DNA of 64,000 nucleotides from Hirsutella rhossiliensis (lineage: Eukaryota > Ascomycota > Sordariomycetes > Hypocreales > Ophiocordycipitaceae): NCBI RefSeq assembly GCF_020360975.1, contig NW_025408678.1, forward strand, positions 1,550,001 through 1,614,000. The letters run 5' to 3'. The notes beneath the pieces were generated by a model. It made no database searches, was not told where the DNA came from, and was given only the letters and a program-made list of their open reading frames with translations. Positions 35,123-46,372 of the stretch are shown in pieces; positions within the stretch are counted from its first letter, which is position 1; each line of letters starts with the position of its first letter. The position numbers and the translations under genes were made by a program.

Positions 35123-35949
35123 ATTTAAATAAATAGCTTCTTTATTTGCCTCCCTAAAGCTAATATACTCTGCTTCGTAGGTAGAAAGGGCAACGGCTTT
35201 CTACTTAAAGTAAGCCTAGCTTATTATATTATTATATATATAAAAATAGTAACCGGAAAAGGATTTTCCGTCCGTTAAATCCGACGCCTAGCTAGAGTCG
35301 GTAAAACCCTTTATATATAGATAGGTAAAAGGGATATTGCAATTATATTTAATCTTTAGGCTAGGGAGTTTATTTAAATATTTCTAAATTATATTTAAAG
35401 CCTTAAAATATATTTAGTCGGGCTTAGCCGTAAATCTAGCGTAGGAAATTATAGAATATAAGTTATCTAGCCTAGTAAATAAGGCTAAGTATAATAGAGA
35501 TCCTATTTCTTTCTAAAATTATAATATATCTTCCTTAAAAGGTAATTCCTTTGCTTTTATAAGCTTAAAGCCTACTATAGCGGGTAAATTCAAAGTTCCT
35601 AAACCTTCTTTATTAAATTCCTTTAATTTATTTAAGGTATAATTTTCTTAGGATATATATAGCTCTTTATTTTCTCGGTTTATTATAATATTTAGACCTA
35701 AGAAGTCTTTTATATCTCCTAAGATAGTAAAATCTAGGAATTTAGATAATTCTTTAAATAATCTTTCTTTTATTATAGATTTAGAGGGCCCTACTATAAG
35801 TAAGTCGTCGACGTAAATTACTAAGGCTATACTATAGTCCTTATTTATAAATAATCCTTTATCTATTAAAAAAGGAAGAAATCCGAGTTTACTTAGTATA
35901 ATTTTTAAATAATTATACTAGAGCTTAGGACTTTATTTTAGGCTATATA

Positions 35950-36022
35950 TATCGCGTATACTATATACGTTAATTAACGCTATCGCTTATATCTAATAGG
36001 CGGCTATATCTTTTTCGTAATA
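35950..36022 (+). repeat. Short 73-bp 5' terminus of P3
   Basis: It lies between target duplicate and primer site, where a 478-bp LTR A should be. Only the first seven bases (TATCGCG) and a loose TTTTTCG..A end recall LTR A. CpA and TpG are absent. No clear match to LTR B beyond a shared GTTAATT. Confidence 0.7.
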
Positions 36023-39000
36023 GTTATAAGCCCGGGAGGAATAGAATTCCTATACCTTCCGGCTACTATAAAAGGCACTTTTCTTATATCCCTTATAGCT
36101 TCCTTTTACCCCTCTTACTAAAAAAGCCGATTTTTACCCGACTTTTCTACCCTTCCCTATAACGATAACGAAAACCGACTCCTCTACCGTCCCTACGGTC
36201 TATAGGACGATTCTTATAGAGCCCTAAGATTAGGATAAATAGGTAAAGGAGCTACGGGCTCGTGTAGATAGAACTATCTATAATTTGGTCTTTACTAATA
36301 AGTAGGACCCTCTCGAGCCCCCTCTTCGTCCTAGGGCAACGGAATTTATAGAGGGAGCTTCCCTCTTCTCCGAGCTAACCTCCGTATAATAGAGAGCTTT
36401 TTCTGCTACCTTAGGCGACTACGAGAGTCACCGAAAGGAATACCTCTACGAAACGAAGCTACTAACGGCTGCTCGTACGGCGATAACGGAATCCGTTAGT
36501 TCTATAAAGCTAATCTCTCTTCGAGAGGAAGAGACTCCTAGGCAGTAGCTTTTAAAGCTCGAGACCTCGATAGCTCCCTTAAGGGGCTATATAACTAACC
36601 GTATTAGGAAGACCTATATAGTATATCTAGGAGCCTTTTCTACTAGGAACCTACTAGCTTCTTCGTGGCTAGCTAAGTAAGAAGAAATCCTCGAGGAAGC
36701 TAACTAATACTTCCTTATAGAAGCTCTTTCCGGCTAGTAGCTATAGGATATATCTCTACTAATAAAGCCTATTAGTAACGGCTACTCGACTATCTTTCGA
36801 GAGGCTAGCTAGGAACTAGACGAAGAGGCTACTAGAGTATAACAGCAAGCAGTCTTATTCCTTCGTGGCTAGCACTCGACCTAGACGGCTCGACCTACTG
36901 CCCCTGCAGCTGCTATAGCCCCTGCTGCTGCGGCTCCCGCTGCTGCTGCTGCGGCTGTTGCCCCTCCGGCTCTACTACCCTCGAGAGCCTTAACACCGTC
37001 TTTAACGGCTGCCCTGGTCCCGGCCCCGGCTTCGCATCTTACTCCGGGCCCGGCCCCGGTCCCGTTAGTTAGACCGGCCCGACTAGTCCCTTAATAGACC
37101 TTTTAGTCCGTTAGTCGAAAAATTAGGGAACTAGTCGAAATCGAACCTCGTTAATATTAGCAATAAGGGGTAAAAAGGGGAGGTTTTTAAGTAGACCTTC
37201 TAGAAAGGGACGAGGATTCCTCGAAGAGACAACGTACGAGGAGGAATCGACCTACCTACTAAGTATATAAAAAGCCCTATCGGCTAGAAGACTGCTAGCA
37301 GGTCTTCGAGGAAAACCGACCTAAAGGAGTTAACCCTTTAAAGAGGCTATAAGAAATAGTATAATAGTCTCTTAAGGAGGACCCCTCGTTATAGAAGAAG
37401 ATAGACGAGATTCGGGTTGCTAAGAAATAGCAACTAACACCGCTGCCCCTATTCGAGCCGTAAATTCGAGGAAAAATCGTTAGTATAGTAAATCCGGCAT
37501 TCGTCTTCCCTATAGATTAGCAAAACCAACCGTTAGAGCCCTTTAATTATCCCCTACGAAAATCAGCTATCCTTAACTCTAGTGCTTCCCTCGATATCTA
37601 TAATATACTCTTACGATTCCGGTCCTTTAAGAAGGTACGGAGGGAATACCTTATTACCGGGGAATTAACCGTATAGATAGAGGGATATAGAAGGGTGAAT
37701 TTTACGATAAAATTACCTAACGGGTCTTTACGAATTCTTCGAAGAAAAAGGGTAGCTTTTTGCCCTCGATTTTCAACGAGCCTAATTTCCTTCCGCCTTC
37801 TTCGAGAGGAAGGAATCTTCTAAGATACGACGTCTAAGCCTACGAGGCTAGTCTAGAAGAATCAGACTATTAGGCTTATCGAGGAGAAATTCGGTTAATT
37901 TATTCTCGAATTCCGACCTATCCTTAGGAAGGAAACTCTCGAGAAGTTAGCTTTCCCTGCTAGGAGGAATAGGTCTACTATAAAGGACCCTCTTCTAGCA
38001 GCCTAAGGAGACGGCATTCTTTAGCACGCACGACTTAGTTACCCGGGCCCCCTAGCTTTGCATAAGCTAGGCCAATAATAGGGCGTACGAATAAGGGGCC
38101 TAAAGACCGTCGAATGCAAATACTACGGCTAAGGAAAGACTAGGAGACGAATTTCTAGACGAACGCCTTTACGGCTAGACTAGCCGTGTAAGGAAATTTA
38201 GGTCGACTAGACCGACGTCTCTAGGGATTAGGAAAGCTTCGTTAGGGTAATGTTTTTTATAGATGCTTTTTTAGGGATAGTTTTCCCCTATTTCTTATAA
38301 ACCTACCTAAGTAAGCATAACTAGTTTGCCCTTTAGGACTTCGTTAACTAGATAAAATCCTACTTCGGCTACGAGGTAAAGAAGATACGGTCTAATGGAG
38401 AGCTATTTACGAAGGATATCTTAAATTAGCTTTAAAAAAGGGGCATTTTACCCCTCCCGTTAGCACCGAATACCTAGGCCTAGAACGGAGGGGCAGAAAG
38501 ATTAGGGGGTGCTATAATAGAAAGGGCCCGTACGATAAGACTTACTATAAAGCTTCTATACGACCTTTAGAGGGAAGTCGTTGAGACCGCCTATTACCTA
38601 TAGAACCGGACCCCTAGAGGGACTACCTAAGGAATAGACTAGAAATCCCCCCTCGAGCTCTTTACGAAGAAGAGGGCCTCGCTAGCCTACCTTCGTGCCT
38701 ACGGCTATAAGGCATACGCTATAACTGCCGATGCATAGCTAAAAAGAAAGAAGAAAAGAAAGCTTAATCCTAGAGCCTTTATTAGTTACCTCGTTAGTTA
38801 TAATTCTACGAATATCTTCCGGATCTAGATTCCTCTTCTACGGAAGGTTATTTCGACTAGGGATATAATTTTCGACGAATCTAGCTTCTTCGATAGAAAG
38901 AGGGATTAATAGCCCCTCTTACTCTCTTAACGTTAGCTAATTTAGAAGATTTAAATCCCCCCTTCCTAATAGTCTTAAGAAGAAGTCCTAGACGAGGAAA

Positions 39001-41361
39001 TAAAAGAAGAAACTAACGTCGAAGTAGTCGAGGATAACGCCGACTTCGAAGAAGAGGAAGCTACTAGATTAGATGATCTAGACGAAGAAGGAGACTATAG
39101 GAAAGTAGTAGAGCTAGAATACGCCTACCTCCCTACGCCTCCTCTTATAGAATAAGAAGAAGATCTAGAAGTAGCTTTTTTAGTTAGTCTTCCCGTCTCG
39201 ACCCCTAAGGGGGTAGGAAAGGCACCTCTCTTAAAAGATTACCCGGCTGCCTTTTTGTCCCTGCTTCGAGAAGCAAAGGAAGGTATAGGGCCCGATACGG
39301 ATACTAAAGAAGACTAACCTCTCCCCTATTTCGATCGTTTTTCCGACTTCTATCTAACGCCTATAGAAGACGGTTCCTACGGAGCATTTATAGCAGGCCG
39401 GCTTTTCAAGCCTCTATTAGCAAGGAAGGTATATAAAAGAGACCTCCTAGACCTACTAGTAAACTAGAAGCAGCTAGAAAAACACCCCTTTAGAGACTAG
39501 TTTTTCTAGGCCTAGAAAGACCACCTAGCCTTATACGAGGAGATAGGGTCTTTCGAAGAGGTCCTTAAGGAAAAGGCAAGAGGAAAATAGGTCCTTAGCT
39601 ATAAGTAGGTCTTTATCTATAAGACTAATAAACACGGCTTCCTTTAAAAGTGCAAAGCCCGGCTAGTTATCTACGGGAATTAATAGAAAAAGGGGATCTA
39701 CCTACTAGGGCAACCACCCTAGCAGGGATGTCTTTTCGGACCCTTATAGCTATAGTAGCAGAATTCGACCTCGAGCTCGAATAGATAGATATAGTTAACG
39801 CCTTCGTTAACTGCCCTCTCGAGGAAGAAGAAGTTATTTATATACGCCTTCTACTAGGCTTCTAATAGCTAGGAAAGGTTCTACGGCTTAGGAAAGCTCT
39901 ATACGGACTACGAAGATCACCCCTTCTTTAGCAATAGCATTTAATAGGTTCCCTCGAAGCCCTAGGCTTTAAGAAAGTCCCTTAGGAACCGTGTATAATA
40001 TAGAAGGGTAAAATCACGGTCTTCTTCTACGTCGACGATATTATCTAGGCCTACCTAAAAGAGAAAGAAGCTGCTACTAGGGAGGCTATACGAGGCCTAT
40101 AACAAAGGTATAAGATAACTAGGCTAGGGGAGCTAAAGTAGTTCCTAGGGATACGAATCCTTAGGAATAGGTCCTAACGGACTATCTAGCTTACCTAGGA
40201 CGCCTATATCGATAAGGTCGCTTATAAATTCCTCCCTACTTCCCTCGATAAGAAGCTTCCCTCTACGCCTATATTAGACGAAGAGCTTTTACCTAATCCG
40301 TCCTTTTAAGCTAGGGAGTAAGAGAAACACTAATATTAATAGAAGGTAGGCTCCCTGCTTTTTTCAGCTATTTCTACTAGACCGGATATCTCTTTTACGG
40401 TCTCCCGGCTAGCTAGGCATAACTAGAATCCTAGCCCTAGGCATTAAGAAGTAGTAGATAGAGCTATCCTTTATCTCTATTTAACGAGATTATATAGTCT
40501 ACGCCTAGGAGGGCAGGGAAGGAAACAAGCTACCGAAATCTTCCTTTATTCGAGCGATTCGTCCTTTACGGACAATTCCTTAGATAGAAAGAGCTTATAA
40601 GGGTATATTATATCCCTTTTTAGAGGAACTATTGCTTAGAGAGCTTCGAAGCAAGCTACCGTTATAACTTTAAGTATAGAGGCAGAGCTACTAGCTCTTT
40701 TAGAAGCGTTAAAAGAAGCGATTTTCCTTAGCTAGCTACTAATATCGTTACGACTATAAATTCCGTCCCCGTTAGCTATAGAATACGATAATACGTAGAC
40801 TATACGGATTCTTATAGAGGAAAATAGTAAGCTATCGACCCGGCTACGGCATATCGATATATACTAGCATTAGTTATACTAAGAGGTCTAAAGGGGACTT
40901 ATTTCCGTCCGTTAGGTTCTAACGGCTTTAATAAAAGCCGACGGTCTTATAAAGCCCCTACCGAAGTAGAAGCTAGCTGTCGTTTTATAATAAATAGGGC
41001 TAGAAGACGTTCGAGAGAAGCTGTCCTTAGAGGTCCGCCTTAAGAGTCTACGAGAGGAGCTAATAGCACGTACGAGAAGGTAACGTCTATAGCCGAAGAA
41101 AAGGAAGAGGTTTTTCCCTTTAGAGGGCCCCCTATTTTAATTAGGTTTTTCCCTTCTAAGAAGGCCCCCTTTCTTATAGGACTTTCCCCTTTTTAGGCCC
41201 CTTTTCCTTAAGTAGGTTTAAAAGAGCCTAGGGACCCGAAAGGGCCCCTACTTTCCTCGAGTAAAGGGAGAAGTATAGAGCTAAGAACCTCCTCTATACG
41301 CTTACTAGCCCGAAGCTATATTAGCTATGCCTATAAGGGGCAGGCCATAGCTAAGGGGGTG

Positions 41362-41839
41362 TGTCGCGAAGCGTGGCCTGATTTCGTAGTTCTTAGAGAT
41401 ATCCCTTAGCACGAGGGACCTAGGAAGCTAAAAAATAGGTTTTAAGGAAGGAGCTAAAAGGAGGTGTAGAGAGGAGGGTAGGGGCAAGAGGGGAAGCAGA
41501 AGTAGCGATAGCTTCCTATAGAGGTAGCGAGAGATAAGACGGATATGCCGGCAACGGCTAGAAAGGAGGGGAAAAAACCGGTAAAAAGCTCGGTAGTTAA
41601 AAGGATATTAGTAGCTTCTTTAAGCAGGATCTTCTTTATTAATTAAGATACTAGACGGGTATAAAGAAGGGCGTTGGATAGAGGAAAGAAGGATAATTAA
41701 GGAAATATAATAATCACTCCCCTACCGCAATTACTGCTCCCGTAAGAATTAAATCTCTCTGCCCTACCTATCCGACCCCTTACTTTTAATTTCACCTTCG
41801 TGTATTTTCTATACACTTCTCGCATCTCTCTTCGCGAGA
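41362..41839 (+). repeat. LTR A (3' LTR of P3)
   Basis: Begins TGTCGCGAAGCGTGGCC after AAGGGGGTG and ends TTCGCGAGA, followed by target duplicate ATATA. Confidence 0.9.
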
Positions 41840-42988
41840 ATATAATGCTTTGTTTAGCTTTACTTTAATTTAACCGGTTTTATATAGGTCTAGGAATTTA
41901 GTTAATTTAATTCCTTTTACTCTATAAGCTAATCTATATTTTAAATAATATTCTTTAAGAGTATATTCTTCGTAGCCTATAGGAAGATCGATATATACTT
42001 TACTATCTATATCGGTATATCCGAAGGCATTTATTATATCTATTTATAAAGCTTCGAATTTATAGATAATAGCTAAAATAAGTAGAATTCTAATAGATTT
42101 AGGTCTAGCCGTAGTCGAGAAGGTATCTAGGAAATCTAAGCTATAGATCTACTTAAATCCCTATATAACGAAACGGGCTTTATATTTTATTATATTATTT
42201 TAACTATCCTTCTTAATAGTATAGACCTAGCGGCCTCCTATAGCCTTCCTATCCTTAAGGAGGTAGGAAAATTCCTAAGTTTTATATTTAATTAGCTAGA
42301 TAATTTCCTTAATTATAGCTTCTTTCTAAAATAATACTTTAGGTCTATTTATTACCTATTTATAGGTCTTTAGAATTTTTAGATCCTAATTTTCTATACT
42401 AGCTAGAATTAACTCTATAAAATCGTATTTTAGAAATAAATTAACGTTAGGGTATTCGATATAGTTAGAATCGAACCCTTCTAGCTTCTTAAGTAATTCT
42501 ACTACTATTTTACTAGTAGTAGGAATAGGATCGTTATTTAGAGACTCTTCTTCTATAGAGGGCGAGGGACTTTTATCTCTAGGTTCTCTAGTAGCTTCCT
42601 CTATAGGGATATAGCTTTCTAGCTTATCTTTATTTAAAATAGAATTAAAATTAAAGGTATTATTACTACTAGAAATTTCTGGACTTTTTATAAATTTATT
42701 TTCTAGTATAGTAATATCTCTAGAGATAGTAATCTTTCTCTTAGTAAAATCCTAGATTTTATATATATTTTCTAAATAGCCTACTATTATTCCCTTAAAA
42801 GCTCTATTATCTAGCTTATCTTTAGGGTCTTTATTCTTATAATATATAAGGCTTCTAAAGGTCTTAATTTTATTTAAGGTCTTAAAGGGTAGTATTATAT
42901 TATCCCTCTTTTCTATAAGACTTTTAAATCCTATCGTAGAATACGGTAATCTATTATATAAATAGGTAGCTATTAAAACAGCTTCTCC

Positions 42989-43339
42989 CTATAGATATTT
43001 AGGAAGCCTAGTAGTAAATAAAAGAGCTCGTACTTTTTCTAATATAGTACGATTTATTCTTTCTATTCTACCGTTAGATTCTAGCGTCCTAGGAGGACTA
43101 GAATTAAAGGTAATTCCTTCTTTTTCGTAATAGAGCTTTATTTTATATATAAATTCTTTAGCATTATTAGAAAATGCTTCTCTAATCCTAGTATTTTTAG
43201 GGTTATTTTCTATCCTATTTTTAAATTCTAGGAACCTATCTAGAGCTTCCCCCTTTTTTCGAAGAAGGTATATTTCTAGATATCGGGTTCTTATATCTAG
43301 GAAAGAAATATAATAGTAATATTTATTATAAGTAGGCAC
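42989..43339 (-). pseudogene. Copia-2 integrase core fragment
   Basis: A 116-codon open stretch matching the rve integrase core. It has FLDIRTRYLEIYLLRKKGEA (family: F.DD.TRY..VY.LK.K.EA), SNNAKEF (family: SDNGxEF, with Gly changed to Ala), and SSPPRTLESNGRIERINRTI (family: S.P.TP.QNG..ER.NRT). The catalytic positions read D, N-for-D and E, so the site is damaged. The rest of the protein lies in the same orientation but is split by stops. Confidence 0.82.
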
Positions 43340-45260
43340 TTTAATTAGCCCCTAAATATCTAATACTATTTTTTCTAAATAGGTATAAGACTTATACGAA
43401 GTTTATTTATTAACCTTATTCGTTGCTTTAGCTCTAATATATATTTCGTATTATCTTATTTTATTTTCCTCTTTTAAAGGCATTTTTATATCCTTATTAT
43501 ATCTTTTTAATATTTCTAAAATAGCCCTACTATTTATATGCCCTAAGCGTAAGTACTAAGTATAAAAATCTATATCCTTTGCCTTTAAAGACGTAATAAG
43601 GATTAATTAGCTTTCTAATAAAGGTTCTATAGGAATATAATATAATTTATTTCTATGAAATCCTTTAGTAAGGACCTTAGCCTTATTATCTAATAGATGG
43701 ACTTTATTTCCTCCTATTAAAGCATAGGTATTATTAAAATAAGATTAGGATAGTATATTTACCCTTAATTTAGGTATATAAAAGCAGTCTCGAAGGATAT
43801 ACCTTTTACTATTATACGGGAACTTAAATACTAAGTCCCCCTTTCCTTTTACTAATATAAAGGAAGCTTTTTCCTAGTAAACTTTAGACTTAATTTCTTT
43901 ATAGTTAATATGGAAATTTTTATTCGATACTATATACCTAGTAGCTCCGGTATTATAAATAAAATTAAAGATCCTTTTATTCTTATAACTAGGTAATCCT
44001 CCTTCTCTTACCTTTAAAACTAATTCCTTTATTCTAGGAATCGAGGCTTTTAAAGGTCCTAAAAGAGAGTCTTTATTAGCTTCTACTATAGGGGTATTTA
44101 TAGAGGTTAAAATTACCTCTAAATCCTTGACGTTTATATAGGGTCGGAGCCTAGAAAGGTCTATAAGGTCGATATCTAGGTCTATATTTTCTTATAAAGC
44201 TATATTTAAGACCTTATTACTATCGTCTAAATCGGACTCTAGCTCTATAATTCGAGCCTTCCTTCTTTTATTAGTAGTAGATATACTACTAGAAGGGGAT
44301 TTCTTCCTAGAAGAAGAAGATAAAAAAGAAGATTTTCTCTTCTTAGAAATTCGAGTCCTATCGTCCTTTTTTCCTTTATTTAAAACCTAATAAGCAGGAG
44401 CCTTATTTAGGTATAATTTATAGTAATTTACTATAAAATGCCCTGGTTTTTTATATTCCTTATAATAAGGAGTATCTATAGAATTTCTATAGGATTTCTA
44501 AGGCTTCCTTTATATTAAGAAGGCTTTCTCTAAAGATTTATCTATATCCTCTATTCTTCTAGCTTCGTCTAAAAGACTAGCTGTTAGGGATTTAAGGGTA
44601 AACGCCGTAGAATTATACCTAAGGCTCTATATAATATTTAAAATATAGCTTCTAAATTCCTTATTAAGGCAATTAAGAATCTATACTATAAGGATAACTT
44701 CTAGAATTTCTATATTATAGGATTTTAAATCCTTATAGATTTCCTTTACCTTATAAAGGTATTTCTCTAAATTAAAGCCTAAGGGACTAAGATTAAAGAG
44801 CTGCTTTATAAGTAAATAATTCGACGAGAAATTCGATAGATTATATAGCTTTATAAGCTTATCCTAAGCAGCTTTAGTATTTATTAAATGCTTAATTTGC
44901 ATTAAAGGGCTATCTTTAACTCGAAGAAAAATCTAGGATAAAGCTTCTATAGTCTTTATATAATTTTATTGCTCTAAGGTAGCGATAAGCTTTTCCTTAG
45001 TAAGGATAGCTCTTATCCTCGTAGTCTAAAGATTATAATTTAAATTTCCCTTAAGTCTAGAAAATTTATATTCTTTCTATCTACCTATTTTATATAAATT
45101 CGGTATTATTTCGTTTATAGGGATCGAGAAGTCTAGACGGGAGTTTAAGAGCGTAGGAAGGTAGAAGAAGTCGTTAGGGGGATTTTCGAAAGGAATGTTA
45201 ATCGGGTATTTCGATAAGGAATTTCAAAGTTATAAGTTAATTTCCCGGCTTAAAAGGAGT

Positions 45261-45277
45261 AAGCCGGGCTTATAACC
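45261..45277 (-). promoter_or_regulatory. Primer-binding site of Copia-2
   Basis: On the minus strand it reads GGTTATAAGCCCGGCTT. This is the complement of the anticodon arm of fungal initiator tRNA-Met (GCYGGGCUCAUAACC), allowing one RIP change (TGA to TAA). It touches the LTR, as expected for half-tRNA priming. Confidence 0.7.
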
Positions 45278-45845
45278 TCTTAAGGTATATAAGCAAAAGC
45301 GGAATTTTAGGAAATTAAGGAATTACGTAAGACTACGTAATAGAGGGAAAGAAGGAGTATAAGGTAGGATTTTTAATAGGATTTATTAGTAATATATTAG
45401 TATATAGAAGAGGTGTTAAAGTTAATAATTATCTCTCTATCTACCAGCGGACATACTATCTTATATAGATAATTATAGCTGAACGGAAGAACCTTTCGGG
45501 ACTAAATTTAGGCTGCCGTATAGCCCTAAGACTAAGGAATTTAGTAATACCTCGAGTATATTAAGAAGTGTCTTAGTTCTACTAATATTCGTGTTTAAAG
45601 GAGGTTAGTCGTGCTGGTATTCTTAAGAGGTCTTAGCTAGTATTCTAAGCTAGCTCTATTTCTTCGATTCCCGATTATACGATAGCCGGCAACCCGTTAA
45701 ATGTATAATAATATATAAAATAACGAGCGATTCTTACTCTATAATATAGGATTTTATCTATAATTAATATACTACTTATTAGCTTATATAATCGGGAGAG
45801 TATATTATAACTGCTTTATTTATAGTAGGAACACCGTTCCTTATA
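45278..45845 (-). repeat. 5' LTR of Copia-2
   Basis: 568 bp, the same length as its partner and nearly identical apart from C/T and G/A changes. The primer site lies directly to its left at 45261-45277. Confidence 0.9.
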
Positions 45846-45897
45846 GAGTTATAAGCCTATAAGGAATAGAATTCCTATACCTTTTAGCTACTATAAA

Positions 45898-46372
45898 TCT
45901 CGCGAAGAGAGATATAAGAAGTATATAAAAATATATAAAGGTAAAATTAAAGTAAGGGGTCGGATAAGTAGGGCAGAGAGATTTAATTCTTATAGGGGCA
46001 GTAATTATAGTAGGGGATTAATTATTAAATTGCCTTAATTTACTTTCTTTCCTTTATCTAACGCTACTCTTTATACCTATCTAGTATCTTAATTAATAAA
46101 GAAGATCCTATTTAAAGCAGCTACTAATATCCTTTTAACTACTAAGCTTTTTACTAGTTTTCCCTTTCTTTTCTAGCCGTTGCTAGTATATCTATCTTAT
46201 CTTTCGCTACCTCTATAGGAAGCTATTACTACTTTTACTTCCCCTCTTACCCTTACCCTCCTCTCTATACCTCCTTTTAGCTCCTTCCTTAAAACCTATT
46301 TTTTAGCTTCCTAGGTCCCTTATACTAAGGGATATCTCCGAGAACTATAAAATTAAGCTACGCTTCGCGATA
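45898..46372 (-). repeat. LTR A (3' LTR of M3)
   Basis: Plus-strand reading TCTCGCGAAGAGAG to CTTCGCGATA. Confidence 0.9.

Larger units (their letters stand above)
35950..41839 (+). mobile_element. Family A copy P3, nested in Copia-2, with unlike ends
   Basis: It is 5,890 bp and flanked by ATATA (35945-35949 and 41840-41844). Deleting it with one ATATA restores the Copia-2 frame for KLNKALYSLK.SPKL.YNYLK, so these borders are secure. Its 5' end is a 73-bp unit (35950-36022). The primer site starts at 36023, the interior runs to 41361, and the 3' end is a 478-bp LTR A (41362-41839). Domain order is as in P1; YVDD near 40030 is intact. It is less RIP-mutated than P2, P4 and its host. Confidence 0.88.
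33897..45845 (-). mobile_element. Copia-2: second Ty1/Copia family, complete, nested in P4
   Basis: Minus-strand element with 568-bp LTRs (33897-34464 and 45278-45845) and GAGTT duplicated at 33892-33896 and 45846-45850. Without P3 it is about 6.05 kb. In element order: primer site 45277-45261 (GGTTATAAGCCCGGCTT); gag with a mutated CCHC knuckle near 44470-44416; protease near 43954 (TGAT, with the catalytic Asp changed to Asn); integrase 43339-42989; reverse transcriptase with intact YVDD near 35820; RNase H ending near 34838; polypurine tract before 34464. Several long frames survive, so it carries fewer stops than P4, its host. Confidence 0.9.
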
